Assembly (NCBI RefSeq): GCF_017301635.1 | Contig: NZ_CP071091.1 | Coordinates: 2,368,001-2,432,000 of the forward strand | DNA: 64,000 bases | Direction: 5' to 3' | From: Myxococcus landrumus | GTDB lineage: Bacteria > Myxococcota > Myxococcia > Myxococcales > Myxococcaceae | In this document: positions 10,601-44,832 of the stretch, piece after piece | How the letters are laid out: the number at the start of each line of letters is the position of its first letter | How positions within the stretch are numbered: position 1 is the first letter of the stretch | Program-made: the position numbers and the translations under genes | The notes under the pieces: generated by a model | Told to the model about the DNA's origin: nothing | Seen by the model: only the letters and a program-made list of their open reading frames with translations | Databases searched by the model: none

Positions 10601-13221
10601 TCCACGAGGCCGCTGTCCTCGCTCGCGAGGACATCCCCGGCGACAAGCGTCTCGTCGCCTACTTCACCTCCTCCGAAGGCCAGAGCGTCGACTCCTCCGC
10701 TTTGCGCTCCTTCCTCCTCCAGCGCCTGCCCGAGTACATGGTGCCGGCTGCTCTCGTCTCTCTTCCTTCCTTCCCCCTCTCCCCCAACGGCAAGCTCGAC
10801 AGGAAGGCTCTCCCTCCTCCCGACTTCGCTGCTGCCGCCTCCTCTGACGCCGACTTCGTCGAGCCTTCTTCTCCCGCTCAGGTCCGGCTCGCTTCCATCT
10901 TCTCCGACGTCCTCGGCCTCCAGCGCGTCAGCGTCCACTCCGACTTCTTCGAGCTTGGCGGTCACTCCCTTCTCGCCACTCAAGTCGTCTCTCGCATCCG
11001 CGCTGCCTTCAACGTCGAGCTCCCTCTCGGTGAGCTCTTCTCCTCTCCCACCGTCGCTCTTCTCTCCGAGCGTCTCGAGAGCCTTGCCTCTTCTCGCGTC
11101 CCAGCCCTTGTCCCCGTCGACAGGACTCAAGCGCTCCCGCTCTCCTTCGCTCAGCAGCGCCTCTGGTTCCTCGACCAGCTCCAGCCTGGCAACTCCACCT
11201 ACAACATCCCCTGGGTCCTCAAGCTCTCCGGCTCTCTCAACTCCGACGCGCTCCTCCAGTCACTCCGCGCCCTGACTCAGCGCCACGAAGTCCTCCGCAC
11301 CCACTTCGCTCTCGTTGATGACCAGCCCGTCCAGCTCATCCAGGACTCCGTCCTCCTGGACATGCCTCTCGTCGACCTCTCCTCTCTCTCCGAGAAGGAC
11401 CGCGACGCTGAGGCGCAGCGGCTCATTCGCGAAGAAGCCGTGCACTCGTTTGATTTGTCTCGTGGCCCTCTCGTCCACGCGACACTCGTGCGCCTCGGCC
11501 ACGACGAGCATCTCCTGCTCGCCACCGTGCATCACATCGTCTCTGACGGTTGGTCCATTTCCGTCATCGTTCGCGAGCTCGCCGCGTTCTATCGGCAGTT
11601 CGTGGGTGGCGAGCAGGCTCTGCTCCCCGCGCTCCCCATCCAGTACGCCGACTTCTCCGTCTGGCAGCGTCAGTGGCTCTCCGGCGACGTCCTCACTTCT
11701 GAAATCGACTGGTGGCGTCAGCACCTCGAAGGGGCGTCTCCTTCTCTCGAGCTGCTCACCGACAGTCCTCGTCCCGCCGTCCAGACCTATCGCGGCGCGG
11801 TCCTGCCCGTCTCATTGCCTCGTGAGCTGTCCCATGCCGTGAAGGCCCTCGCGCAGCGCGAGGGGGCCACTCCCTTCATGGTCCTCCTCGCGTCCTTCCA
11901 GCTACTTCTCTCCCGCTACTCGGGCCAGGACGATGTCTCGGTCGGCTCGCCCATCGCCAACCGCAACCGCTCCGAGACCGAAGGCCTCATCGGCTTCTTC
12001 GTCAACACCCTCGTCTTCCGCTCCCGCTTCCAGGGCGTCCGTTCATTCCGTGAGCTGCTCGCTCAGGTGCGCCTCAACACGCTCGCCGCCTATGAGCACC
12101 AGGACGTCCCCTTCGAGAAGCTCGTCGAGGAGCTCCAGCCTCAGCGCGACCTCTCCCGCTCTCCCTTCTTCCAGGTCACCCTCACGCTCCAGAACGCGCC
12201 GGAAGGAGAGCTCTCGCTCCCAGGGCTCACCCTGAGCGGGCTTCCTTCCAGCATCGAGACCTCGAAGTATGACTTCAGCCTCCTGCTTGAAGAGGCGAGC
12301 CAGGGCTTCATCGGTCTGTTGAATTACAACACGGACCTCTTCGACGCCGCCTCCATGCAGCGGCTGCTCGCCCACTTCTCTGGGCTCCTCGAGTCCGTCG
12401 TCGCCCAGCCCGAGCTCCTGCTCTCCTCCCTCTCGCTCCTCACTTCCTCCGAGAAGCAGCAGGTCCTCTCCTCCTGGAACGACACCGCTTCCGCCTACCC
12501 GCGCGACTCCTCCATCCACGCGCTCTTCTCTCAGCAGGCCGCTCGTTCCCCGGACTCCATCGCCGTCTCTTCCGGCGGTGAAACCCTCACCTATTCCGCG
12601 CTGGACTCCCGCTCCAACCAGCTCGCCCACTACCTCCGCTCTCTCGGCGTCCTTCCCGGCTCCCGCGTCGCTCTCCGCCTCGACCGCTCGCCCGACCTCA
12701 TCGTCGCGCTGCTCGCCATCCTCAAGGCTGGCGCCGCCTACGTCCCCCTCGACAAGGCCTGGCCCTCCGAGCGCCTCTCCTTCGTCCTCCGTGAGTCCTC
12801 CGCTGGCGTCCTCGTCTCCCACTCCGACGTCGCTGACGACCTCCCCTCTTCCTCCTCCGTCCTCCTCCTCCTCGACGAGCAGGCTCGCCTCATCTCCCGT
12901 CAGCCCTCTTCACCCTTGCCTCTCTCGGGCTCCGGCGAGGACCTCGCCTACGTCATGTTCACCTCGGGCTCCACGGGCGTGCCCAAGGGTGTCTGCATTC
13001 CTCACCGCGGCGTCACTCGCCTCGTCTCTTCTTCCTTCATCCGCTTCTCCTCCTCCGACGTCTGGCTCCACGCAGCCCCCGTCGCCTTCGACGCCTCCAC
13101 CCTCGAAATCTGGGGGCCCTCCTCCACGGCTCGAAGCTCGTCCTCGCCCCTCCTCACGCTCTCTCCCTCGACGAGCTCGCTTCTCTCCTCCTCCAGGAGC
13201 GCGTCTCTTCTCTCTGGCTGA
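1..13221 (+). CDS. Giant multimodular NRPS, part 1 (5' end outside window; frame broken at about 13116)
   Basis: This CDS makes a peptide by the thiotemplate mechanism: A domains activate amino acids, T domains carry them on phosphopantetheine, and C domains form peptide bonds. The frame is already open at base 1, inside an A domain, so the true start lies to the left. Domain order seen: A1-T1, C2-A2-T2, C3-A3-T3, C4-A4-T4, C5-A5 (start). Every C domain has an intact HHxxxDG motif (for example HHIAADGWS at about 2005) and every T domain the LGGHSL phosphopantetheine site (Ser codons at 1420, 4618, 7789 and 10966). C domains open with the [13 protein letters not shown] motif of LCL type, and no E domains are present, so an all-L product is inferred. 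The stop at 13221 lies about 105 bases past a one-base deletion in a G run at about 13116 and is probably artificial. The same frame resumes at 16.0 kb, so parts 1 and 2 are most likely one gene. Confidence 0.95.
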   Translation: MLHAGGAYLPLDPDYPTERLSWMLQDSGAPFILTSRALFESLPSSDAQVLLIEETGDTKALTPGDASSANLAYVIYTSGSTGRPKGVMVPHGTAANFFAAMDDRLGASSGTWLAVTSISFDISVLELLWTLCRGFHVVLHDERAASRLGTALTLPEVLRRHAVTHLQCTPSFARSRVLDPESVSALSALRFLLVGGEAFPGPLASQLRASLPQSALLNMYGPTETTVWSSAHTASAADEGVSTLSIGTPLANNRLFVLDSSGQPSPIGAPGELFISGDGVVRGYLGRPDLTAERFLPDALSGVPGARLYRTGDLARWRADGSLDFLGRADFQVKLRGFRIELGEVEAVLSRHPSVLQAICGVHLDASGDGRLVAWLVPQPGLTLESSALRDFVQRHLPEHMVPSVLLSLPSLPLTPNGKVDRKALPAPVQPDSGPRYVAPRSPTEELLAGLYAQVLGVERVGATDSFFALGGHSLLATQLVSRVRAAFQLELPLRVLFEAPTVALLAERISRLAPSRASSAAIDVAPIARADRSRPLPLSFAQQRLWFLDQLQPGSSAYNLPWAIKFSGALNTHALRESLRELGQRHEALRTRFAVHEGQPVQRIQEHFHLELPVIDLASVPEQDRDAEAQRLTAAEALRPFNLEQDPVLRATLIKLGESQHLLLVTVHHIAADGWSIPIIVRELAAYYQQHGGGESAQLPSLPIQYADFSAWQRQWLSGDVLSSEIAWWRQHLEGASPSLELLTDRPRPAVQTYRGSVLPFTLSREVTQAVKALAQREGATSFMVLLASFQLLLSRYSGQDDISVGSPIANRNRSETEGLIGFFVNTLVFRSRFQGVRSFRELLAQVRLSTLAAYEHQDVPFEKLVEELQPQRDLSRSPLFQVTLTLLNTPEPSLTLPGLVLESLPVEISTSKYDFSLILEEGDRLSGTLNYNTDLFDAASMQRLLAHFSGLLESVVAQPELLLSSLSLLTSSEKQQVLSSWNDTASAYPRDSSIHALFSQQAARSPDSIAVSSGGETLTYSALDSRSNQLAHYLRSLGVLPGSRVALRLDRSPDLIVALLAILKAGAAYVPLDKAWPSERLSFVLRESSAGVLVSHSDVADDLPSSSSVLLLLDEQARLISRQPSSPLHLQGSGEDLAYVMFTSGSTGEPKGVCIPHRGVTRLVSSSFIRFSSSDVWLHAAPVAFDASTLEIWGALLHGSKLVLAPPHALSLNELASLLLQERVSSLWLTAALFEQMASLQPSALASVSQLLAGGDALPPSRVREHLSRLPPGHLLVNGYGPTENTTFSATFPLRHGDSFSRSVPIGAPLSNSSAFVLDSSLLPLPPGLPGELFVGGDGLAWGYLNRPDLTAERFIPHPFSSAPGARLYRTGDLVRWLPDGSLEFLGRSDFQVKVRGFRIELGEVETALRLFHGIHEAAVLAREDIPGDKRLVAYFTSSEGQSVDSSALRSFLLQRLPEYMVPAALVSLPSFPLSPNGKLDRKALPPPDFAAASSSSDADFVEPSSPAQVRLASIFSDVLGLQRVSVHSDFFELGGHSLLATQVVSRIRSAFNVELPLGELFSSPTVALLSERLESLASSRVPALVPVDRTQALPLSFAQQRLWFLDQLQPGNSTYNIPWVLKLSGSLNSDALLQSLRALTQRHEVLRTHFSVLDGRPVQIIQDHARLDMPLVDLSALSEQERSTETQRLIREEALHSFDLSRGPLVHTTLVRLGHDEHLLLATVHHIVSDGWSIAVIVRELAAFYRQYCGGESAQLPSLPIQYADFSVWQRQWLAGDVLDQEIAWWRQHLEGASPSLELLTDRPRPAVQAYRGALLTFSLSREVTQAVKALAQREGATPFMVLLASFQLLLSRYSGQDDISVGSPIANRNRSETEGLIGFFVNTLVLRARLQGVRSFRELLAQVRLSTLAAYDHQDVPFEKLVEELLPQRDLSRSPLFQVTLTLQNAPEGELSLPGLTLSGLPSSIETSKYDFSLVLEEGDQLSGTLNYNTDLFDAASMQRLLAHFSGLLESVVAQPELLISSLSLLTPSEKQQVLSSWNDTASAYPRDSSIHALFSQQAARSPDSVAVSSGGEALTYSALDSRSNQLAHYLRSLGVLPGSRVALRLDRSPDLIVALLAILKAGAAYVPLDKAWPSERLSFVLRESSAGVLVSHSDVADDLPSSSSVLLLLDEQARLISRQPSSPLPLSGSGEDLAYVMFTSGSTGVPKGVCIPHRGVTRLVSSSFIRFSSSDVWLHAAPVAFDASTLEIWGALLHGSKLVLAPPHALSLDELASLLLQERVSSLWLTAALFEQMASLQPSALASVSQLLAGGDALPPSRVREHLSRLPPGHLFVNGYGPTENTTFSATFSLRHGDSFSRSVPIGAPLSNSSAFVLDSSLLPLPPGLPGELFVGGDGLAWGYLNRPDLTAERFVPHPFSVTPGARLYRTGDLVRWLPDGSLEFLGRSDFQVKVRGFRIELGEVEAALRLFHGIHEAAVLAREDIPGDKRLVAYFTSSEGQSVDSSALRSFLLQRLPEYMVPAALVSLPSFPLSPNGKLDRKALPPPDFAAATAAEDFTPPSTQAQERLASIFSDVLGLQRVSIHSDFFELGGHSLLATQVVSRIRAAFNVELPLGELFSSPTVALLSERLESLASSRVPALVPVDRTQALPLSFAQQRLWFLDQLQPGNSTYNIPWVLKLSGSLNSDALLQSLRALTQRHEVLRTHFALVDDQPVQLIQDSVLLDMPLVDLSSLSEKDRDAEAQRLIREEAVHSFDLSRGPLVHATLVRLGHDEHLLLATVHHIVSDGWSISVIVRELAAFYRQFVGGEQALLPALPIQYADFSVWQRQWLSGDVLTSEIDWWRQHLEGASPSLELLTDSPRPAVQTYRGAVLPVSLPRELSHAVKALAQREGATPFMVLLASFQLLLSRYSGQDDVSVGSPIANRNRSETEGLIGFFVNTLVFRSRFQGVRSFRELLAQVRLNTLAAYEHQDVPFEKLVEELQPQRDLSRSPFFQVTLTLQNAPEGELSLPGLTLSGLPSSIETSKYDFSLLLEEASQGFIGLLNYNTDLFDAASMQRLLAHFSGLLESVVAQPELLLSSLSLLTSSEKQQVLSSWNDTASAYPRDSSIHALFSQQAARSPDSIAVSSGGETLTYSALDSRSNQLAHYLRSLGVLPGSRVALRLDRSPDLIVALLAILKAGAAYVPLDKAWPSERLSFVLRESSAGVLVSHSDVADDLPSSSSVLLLLDEQARLISRQPSSPLPLSGSGEDLAYVMFTSGSTGVPKGVCIPHRGVTRLVSSSFIRFSSSDVWLHAAPVAFDASTLEIWGALLHGSKLVLAPPHALSLDELASLLLQERISSLWLTAALFEQMASLQPSALASVSQLLAGGDALPPSRVREHLSRLPPGHLLVNGYGPTENTTFSATFPLRHGDSFSRSVPIGAPLSNSSAFVLDSSLLPLPPGLPGELFVGGDGLAWGYLNRPDLTAERFIPHPFSSAPGARLYRTGDLVRWLPDGSLEFLGRSDFQVKVRGFRIELGEVEAALRLFHGIHEAAVLAREDIPGDKRLVAYFTSSEGQSVDSSALRSFLLQRLPEYMVPAALVSLPSFPLSPNGKLDRKALPPPDFAAAASSDADFVEPSSPAQVRLASIFSDVLGLQRVSVHSDFFELGGHSLLATQVVSRIRAAFNVELPLGELFSSPTVALLSERLESLASSRVPALVPVDRTQALPLSFAQQRLWFLDQLQPGNSTYNIPWVLKLSGSLNSDALLQSLRALTQRHEVLRTHFALVDDQPVQLIQDSVLLDMPLVDLSSLSEKDRDAEAQRLIREEAVHSFDLSRGPLVHATLVRLGHDEHLLLATVHHIVSDGWSISVIVRELAAFYRQFVGGEQALLPALPIQYADFSVWQRQWLSGDVLTSEIDWWRQHLEGASPSLELLTDSPRPAVQTYRGAVLPVSLPRELSHAVKALAQREGATPFMVLLASFQLLLSRYSGQDDVSVGSPIANRNRSETEGLIGFFVNTLVFRSRFQGVRSFRELLAQVRLNTLAAYEHQDVPFEKLVEELQPQRDLSRSPFFQVTLTLQNAPEGELSLPGLTLSGLPSSIETSKYDFSLLLEEASQGFIGLLNYNTDLFDAASMQRLLAHFSGLLESVVAQPELLLSSLSLLTSSEKQQVLSSWNDTASAYPRDSSIHALFSQQAARSPDSIAVSSGGETLTYSALDSRSNQLAHYLRSLGVLPGSRVALRLDRSPDLIVALLAILKAGAAYVPLDKAWPSERLSFVLRESSAGVLVSHSDVADDLPSSSSVLLLLDEQARLISRQPSSPLPLSGSGEDLAYVMFTSGSTGVPKGVCIPHRGVTRLVSSSFIRFSSSDVWLHAAPVAFDASTLEIWGPSSTARSSSSPLLTLSPSTSSLLSSSRSASLLSG
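1606..4785 (+). other. NRPS module 2: C-A(Val-like)-T
   Basis: C2 begins at the [15 protein letters not shown] motif (1606) and has HHIAADGWS at 2005. A2 gives the code DALWLGGTFK, closest to valine codes such as DAFWIGGTFK. A10 NGKLDR is at 4435 and the carrier Ser codon at 4618. C2 differs from the following repeat-type C domains, while A2-T2 starts the near-identical repeat series. Confidence 0.8.
4786..7956 (+). other. NRPS module 3: C-A(Val-like)-T
   Basis: C3 motif [16 protein letters not shown] starts at 4786, with HHIVSDGWS at 5182. The A3 code is again DALWLGGTFK (valine-like). A10 is at 7612 and the carrier Ser codon at 7789. The A-T linker (around 7660-7700) reads ATAAEDFTPPSTQAQ, unlike the [14 protein letters not shown] linker of modules 2 and 4 to 7, and accounts for the 3 bp shorter period here. 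Confidence 0.8.
7957..11133 (+). other. NRPS module 4: C-A(Val-like)-T
   Basis: LPLSFAQQ is at 7957, HHIVSDGWS near 8355, A10 at 10786 and the carrier Ser at 10966. The code is DALWLGGTFK (valine-like). The A domain carries the marker ERISSLWLT, shared with module 6 but not with modules 2, 3 and 7. Confidence 0.8.
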
Positions 13222-14311
13222 CGGCCGCCCTCTTCGAGCAGATGGCTTCTCTCCAGCCCTCCGCTCTCGCCTCCGTCTCCCAGCTCCTCGCCGGTGGTGA
13301 CGCCCTTCCTCCTTCTCGCGTCCGCGAGCACCTCTCTCGCTCCGCCCCAGGCCACCTCCTCGTCAACGGCTACGGGCCCACCGAGAACACCACCTTCTCC
13401 GCCACCTTCCCCCTCCGCCACGGCGAACTCCTTCTCTCGCTCCGTCCCCATCGGCGCCCCTCTCTCCAACTCCTCCGCCTCGTCCTCGACTCCTCTCTCC
13501 TCCCCCTTCCTCCCGGCCTCCCCGGCGAGCTCTTCGTCGGCGGCGACGGCCTTGCCTGGGGCTACCTCAACCGCCCTGACCTCACCGCTGAAGCGCTTCA
13601 TTCCTCACCCGTTCAGCTCCGCTCCGGGCGCTCGCCTCTACCGCACCGGTGACCTCGTCCGCTGGCTCCCCGACGGCTCTCTCGAGTTCCTCGGCCGCTC
13701 CGACTTCCAGGTGAAGGTCCGCGGCTTCCGCATCGAGCTTGGTGAAGTCGAGTCCGCCCTCCGCCTCTTCCACGGCATCCACGAGGCCGCTGTCCTCGCT
13801 CGCGGAGGACATCCCCGGCGACAAGCGTCTCGTCGCCTACTTCACCTCCTCCGAAGGCCAGAGCGTCGACTCCTCCGCTTTGCGCTCCTTCCTCCTCCAG
13901 CGCCTGCCCGAGTACATGGTGCCGGCTGCTCTCGTCTCTCTTCCTTCCTTCCCCCTCTCCCCCAACGGCAAGCTCGACAGGAAGGCTCTCCCTCCTCCCG
14001 ACTTCGCTGCTGCCGCCTCCTCTGACGCCGACTTCGTCGAGCCTTCTTCTCCCGCTCAGGTCCGGCTCGCTTCCATCTTCTCCGACGTCCTCGGCCTCCA
14101 GCGCGTCAGCGTCCACTCCGACTTCTTCGAGCTTGGCGGTCACTCCCTTCTCGCCACTCAAGTCGTCTCTCGCATCCGCGCTGCCTTCAACGTCGAGCTC
14201 CCTCTCGGTGAGCTCTTCTCCTCTCCCACCGTCGCTCTTCTCTCCGAGCGTCTCGAGAGCCTTGCCTCTTCTCGCGTCCCAGCCCTTGTCCCCGTCGACA
14301 GGACTCAAGCG
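11134..14311 (+). other. NRPS module 5: C-A(Val-like)-T, A domain frame-disrupted
   Basis: C5 is intact from 11134. A5 is interrupted by seven single-base indels between about 13116 and 13804. Corrected against its sister (module 7) it would give the same DALWLGGTFK code. A10 is at 13964 and the carrier Ser near 14146. Its markers (ERVSS, CGT in the FVLRES segment, CAC for His near 13070) match module 7. Confidence 0.65.
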
Positions 14312-16104
14312 CTCCCGCTCTCCTTCGCTCAGCAGCGCCTCTGGTTCCTCGACCAGCTCCAGCCTGGCAACTCCACCTACAACATCCCCTGGGTCCTCAA
14401 GCTCTCCGGCTCTCTCAACTCCGACGCGCTCCTCCAGTCACTCCGCGCCCTGACTCAGCGCCACGAAGTCCTCCGCACCCACTTCGCTCTCGTTGATGAC
14501 CAGCCCGTCCAGCTCATCCAGGACTCCGTCCTCCTGGACATGCCTCTCGTCGACCTCTCCTCTCTCTCCGAGAAGGACCGCGACGCTGAGGCGCAGCGGC
14601 TCATTCGCGAAGAAGCCGTGCACTCGTTTGATTTGTCTCGTGGCCCTCTCGTCCACGCGACACTCGTGCGCCTCGGCCACGACGAGCATCTCCTGCTCGC
14701 CACCGTGCATCACATCGTCTCTGACGGTTGGTCCATTTCCGTCATCGTTCGCGAGCTCGCCGCGTTCTATCGGCAGTTCGTGGGTGGCGAGCAGGCTCTG
14801 CTCCCCGCGCTCCCCATCCAGTACGCCGACTTCTCCGTCTGGCAGCGTCAGTGGCTCTCCGGCGACGTCCTCACTTCTGAAATCGACTGGTGGCGTCAGC
14901 ACCTCGAAGGGGCGTCTCCTTCTCTCGAGCTGCTCACCGACAGTCCTCGTCCCGCCGTCCAGACCTATCGCGGCGCGGTCCTGCCCGTCTCATTGCCTCG
15001 TGAGCTGTCCCCATGCCGTGAAGGCCCTCGCGCAAGCGCGAGGGGGCCACTCCCTTCATGGTCCCTCCTCGCGTCCTTCCAGCTACTTCTCTCCCGCCTA
15101 CTCGGGCCAGGACGATGTCTCGGTCGGCTCGCCCATCGCCAACCGCAACCGCTCCGAGACCGAAGGCCTCATCGGCTTCTTCGTCAACACCCTCGTCTTC
15201 CGCTCCCGCTTCCAGGGCGTCCGTTCATTCCGTGAGCTGCTCGCTCAGGTGCGCCTCAACACGCTCGCCGCCTATGAGCACCAGGGACGTCCCCTTCGAG
15301 AAGCTCGTCGAGGAGCTCCAGCCTCAGCGCGACCTCTCCCGCTCTCCCTTCTTTCCAGGTCACCCTCACGCTCCAGAACGCGCCGGAAGGAGAGCTCTCG
15401 CTCCCAGGGCTCACCCTGAGCGGGCTTCCTTCCAGCATCGAGACCTCGAAGTATGACTTCAGCCTCCTGCTTGAAGAGGCGAGCCAGGGCTTCATCGGTC
15501 TGTTGAATTACAACACGGACCTCTTCGACGCCGCCTCCATGCAGCGGCTGCTCGCCCACTTCTCTGGGCTCCTCGAGTCCGTCGTCGCCCCAGCCCGAGC
15601 TCCTGCTTCTCCTCCCTCTCGCTCCTCACTTCCTCCGAGAAGCAGCAGGTCCTCTCCTCCTGGAACGACACCCGCTTCCGCCTACCGCGCGACTCCTCCA
15701 TCCACGCGCTCTTCTCTCAGCAGGCCGCTCGTTCCCCGGACTCCATCGCCGTCTCTTCCGGCGGTTGAAACCCTCACCTATTCCGCGCTGGACTCCCGCT
15801 CCAAACCAGCTCGCCCACTACCTCCGCTCTCTCGGCGTCCTTCCCGGCTCCCGCGTCGCTCTCCGCCTCGACCGCTCGCCCGACCTCATCGTCGCGCTGC
15901 TCGCCATCCTCAAGGCTGGCGCCGCCTACGTCCCCCTCGACAAGGCCTGGCCCTCCGAGCGCCTCTCCTTCGTCCTCCGCGAGTCCTTCCGCTGGCGTCC
16001 TCGTCTCACACTCCGACGTCGCTGACGACCTCCCCTCTTCCTCCTCCGTCCTCCTCCTCCTCGACGAGCAGGCTCGCCTCATCTCCCGTCAGCCCTCTTC
16101 ACCC
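13117..16104 (+). pseudogene. Frame-disrupted stretch of the giant NRPS (A5-T5-C6-A6 start)
   Basis: Compared by eye with sister module copies 3177 or 6366 bp away, this stretch carries about 20 single-base insertions or deletions and few substitutions. They lie near 13116(-), 13341(-,+), 13426(+), 13479(-), 13590(+), 13804(+), 15010, 15035, 15064, 15098, 15284, 15353, 15590, 15606, 15671 (all +), 15685(-), and 15765, 15804, 15987 (all +). The net change is +12, so the upstream and downstream frames agree. No such indels were seen in the other copies. Many are single-base additions or losses in short homopolymers, as expected of an uncorrected long-read consensus in a repeat where short reads cannot be placed. 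Real pseudogenisation is possible but less likely. If the indels were real, module 5, module 6 and everything downstream would be uncoupled from the upstream protein. Confidence 0.75.
13739..15235 (+). CDS. In-frame NRPS fragment (A5 C-terminus, T5, most of C6) in the shifted frame
   Basis: This is the longest uninterrupted coding piece within the disrupted stretch, lying in frame 2. From about 13805 on it encodes the end of adenylation domain 5, including the NGKLDR motif at about 13964, then carrier domain 5 with LGGHSL, then condensation domain 6 through its HHIVSDGWS active-site motif to about residue 425, where the one-base insertion at about 15010 shifts it out of frame. The apparent start codon is internal to the A domain and has no ribosome binding site, so this is not an independent gene. 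An automatic annotator may call it a separate NRPS. It is best read as part of the single giant ORF. Confidence 0.5.
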   Translation: MVKSSPPSASSTASTRPLSSLAEDIPGDKRLVAYFTSSEGQSVDSSALRSFLLQRLPEYMVPAALVSLPSFPLSPNGKLDRKALPPPDFAAAASSDADFVEPSSPAQVRLASIFSDVLGLQRVSVHSDFFELGGHSLLATQVVSRIRAAFNVELPLGELFSSPTVALLSERLESLASSRVPALVPVDRTQALPLSFAQQRLWFLDQLQPGNSTYNIPWVLKLSGSLNSDALLQSLRALTQRHEVLRTHFALVDDQPVQLIQDSVLLDMPLVDLSSLSEKDRDAEAQRLIREEAVHSFDLSRGPLVHATLVRLGHDEHLLLATVHHIVSDGWSISVIVRELAAFYRQFVGGEQALLPALPIQYADFSVWQRQWLSGDVLTSEIDWWRQHLEGASPSLELLTDSPRPAVQTYRGAVLPVSLPRELSPCREGPRASARGPLPSWSLLASFQLLLSRLLGPGRCLGRLAHRQPQPLRDRRPHRLLRQHPRLPLPLPGRPFIP

Positions 16105-43713
<27,609 letters not shown>

Positions 43714-43719
43714 AATGCC

Positions 43720-43759
43720 TGGGGTCCCTTCACTGTCCGTCTTGTGGCGAAGGACCCCA
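43720..43759 (+). terminator. Hairpin between the NRPS and mbtH-like genes
   Basis: TGGGGTCC (43720-43727) can pair with GGACCCCA (43752-43759) across a 24-nt loop, seven bases after the NRPS stop. There is no U-tract. It could be a partial terminator or an mRNA-stabilising hairpin. Confidence 0.35.
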
Positions 43760-43802
43760 CGGAGCAGTCCGTTCAGTGGCACTCCGCCTACTTTTTACGG
43801 CG

Positions 43803-43829
43803 TTGACCACTTTTCCCGAGAAGTAAATA
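43803..43829 (+). promoter_or_regulatory. Possible sigma70-type promoter for the mbtH-like gene
   Basis: An AT-rich island unusual for this GC-rich region holds TTGACC (43803-43808) and TAAATA (43824-43829), 15 bp apart. It lies 30 to 56 bp before the MbtH start. The spacing is shorter than the ideal 17 bp, so this is tentative. Confidence 0.35.
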
Positions 43830-43858
43830 AGATGCAGTCACCTTCAGGAGTCACCCAC

Positions 43859-44080
43859 ATGGCGGACGAGCGAGAGGACACGACGATCTACAAGGTCGTC
43901 GTCAACCACGAGGAGCAGTATTCCATCTGGCCGGCGGACCGCGAGAACGCGCTCGGCTGGAAGGATGCGGGCAAGCAGGGTCTCAAGGCCGAGTGCCTCG
44001 AGTACATCAAGCAGGTCTGGACGGACATGCGCCCGCTGAGCCTGCGCAAGAAGATGGAAGAAGCAGCGCTGAAGAACTAG
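43859..44080 (+). CDS. MbtH-like protein (NRPS adenylation chaperone)
   Basis: This 73-residue protein belongs to the MbtH family, small proteins that bind A domains and are needed for folding or activity of many NRPSs. The signature is clear: [10 protein letters not shown], then LGW (ALGW where PxGW is usual), then [19 protein letters not shown]. The start was chosen at ATG 43859 because AGGAG at 43846-43850 sits 8 bp upstream. In-frame codons further up, including ATG 43832, lack a ribosome binding site and encode no family sequence. It lies 145 bp after the giant NRPS on the same strand, so it very probably serves that enzyme. It may be read through from the NRPS or have its own promoter. 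Confidence 0.95.
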   Translation: MADEREDTTIYKVVVNHEEQYSIWPADRENALGWKDAGKQGLKAECLEYIKQVWTDMRPLSLRKKMEEAALKN

Positions 44081-44095
44081 GTGCCCTTCCTCGCG

Positions 44096-44125
44096 ACGGA
44101 CCCCGGCGAAACCGCTGGGGTCCGT
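44096..44125. terminator. Bidirectional terminator-like hairpin
   Basis: A perfect 9-bp inverted repeat, ACGGACCCC (44096-44104) and GGGGTCCGT (44117-44125), with a 12-nt loop. It sits between the convergent mbtH-like and response regulator genes. There is no clear U-tract on either side. Confidence 0.6.
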
Positions 44126-44142
44126 GGCGTGTGTGGGTGGCC

Positions 44143-44832
44143 TCAGAGGTCTGGTGGCGGACGGACCCCGAGGTGACAGGCGCGCAGCGCGAGCTGGGTG
44201 CGATTCTCCGCTCCGAGCTTCCGGTAGAGCTGCGTGACGTGAGACTTCACCGTGCGCTCGGCGATTTGCAGGTGCGCGGCGATCTTCAAGTTGTCCGCGC
44301 CGCCCGCGACATACGCCAGCACTTCGCGTTCCCGCTGCGTGAGTGCCAGAAGCACGCTCGCGGTGGGTGACGTCACGGGTGGATGCTCGAAGTCATTGCG
44401 CAGCAGTTGCACCGGGAAGAGCCGCTCACCTCGCACCAGCGAGTTGATGGCCGACGACACCGCGGAGGTCCCCAATCCCTTTCGGAACAGGTAACCCGAG
44501 GCGCCTTCGTCGAAGCACTGGGAGATGACCTCCGGAGCGCTCACCGCCGATAGCAACAGCATGCGGACCTCCAGCCGCCGCTTGCGTGCCTCCCGGAGAA
44601 GGTTGATGCCTTCCGTCACCGAGCAGCCCACGGCCGCCTCGCTGTCTCCCTCCACATCCATCACCGCCACCTGAGGCGGATCGGTTCCCAACCCATCGAG
44701 GAAGAGACGCACGTCCCTCGTCACCGAGGTCACGGCCACTCCCTCGCCACGAAGTCCGTCGGCGAGGTTCTCCCACGCCGCCCACGGTCCCTCGAGAATG
44801 GATACACGAATCGCAGCTTGATTGTTTGCCAT
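44143..44832 (-). CDS. LuxR/NarL-type response regulator with atypical receiver
   Basis: This 229-residue DNA-binding regulator has an N-terminal receiver-like domain (about residues 8-130) and a C-terminal LuxR helix-turn-helix (about 165-215: LTQREREVLAYVAGG, then AERTVKSHVTQLYRKLG). The likely phospho-acceptor is D59 in VAVMDVEGD, and a Lys is kept in GYLFRKG. The acidic pair that binds Mg2+ near the N-terminus is reduced to ILEG (one Glu), so phosphorylation may be weak or absent. No partner kinase is in the window. It converges on the mbtH-like gene and could control the NRPS locus, but that is inference from position only. The start is ATG at 44832, with no strong ribosome binding site. 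Confidence 0.85.
   Translation of the reverse strand: MANNQAAIRVSILEGPWAAWENLADGLRGEGVAVTSVTRDVRLFLDGLGTDPPQVAVMDVEGDSEAAVGCSVTEGINLLREARKRRLEVRMLLLSAVSAPEVISQCFDEGASGYLFRKGLGTSAVSSAINSLVRGERLFPVQLLRNDFEHPPVTSPTASVLLALTQREREVLAYVAGGADNLKIAAHLQIAERTVKSHVTQLYRKLGAENRTQLALRACHLGVRPPPDL

Larger units (their letters stand above)
9151..15511 (+). repeat. Two-module block, copy 1 (sister of 15512-20952)
   Basis: Markers seen at both this position and +6366 bp include GAGCGCATC (ERISS) at about 10021 and 16387; CTCCGTGAGTCC at about 12788 and 19154; and TCTCCCACTCC at about 12816 and 19182. The immediate neighbours carry the alternative bases. The simplest reading is a recent 6.37 kb tandem duplication, or an assembly duplication of the same size. 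Confidence 0.7.

Noticed and set aside
13117..16104. Programmed frameshifting or recoding in the NRPS
   Set aside because: About 20 scattered indels of both signs, with no slippery heptamer and stem, cannot be programmed. Sister copies are in frame.
43715..43858. N-terminal extension of the MbtH-like protein
   Set aside because: MbtH proteins are about 70 residues. The strong ribosome binding site is before 43859, and the extension covers the hairpin and promoter-like region.
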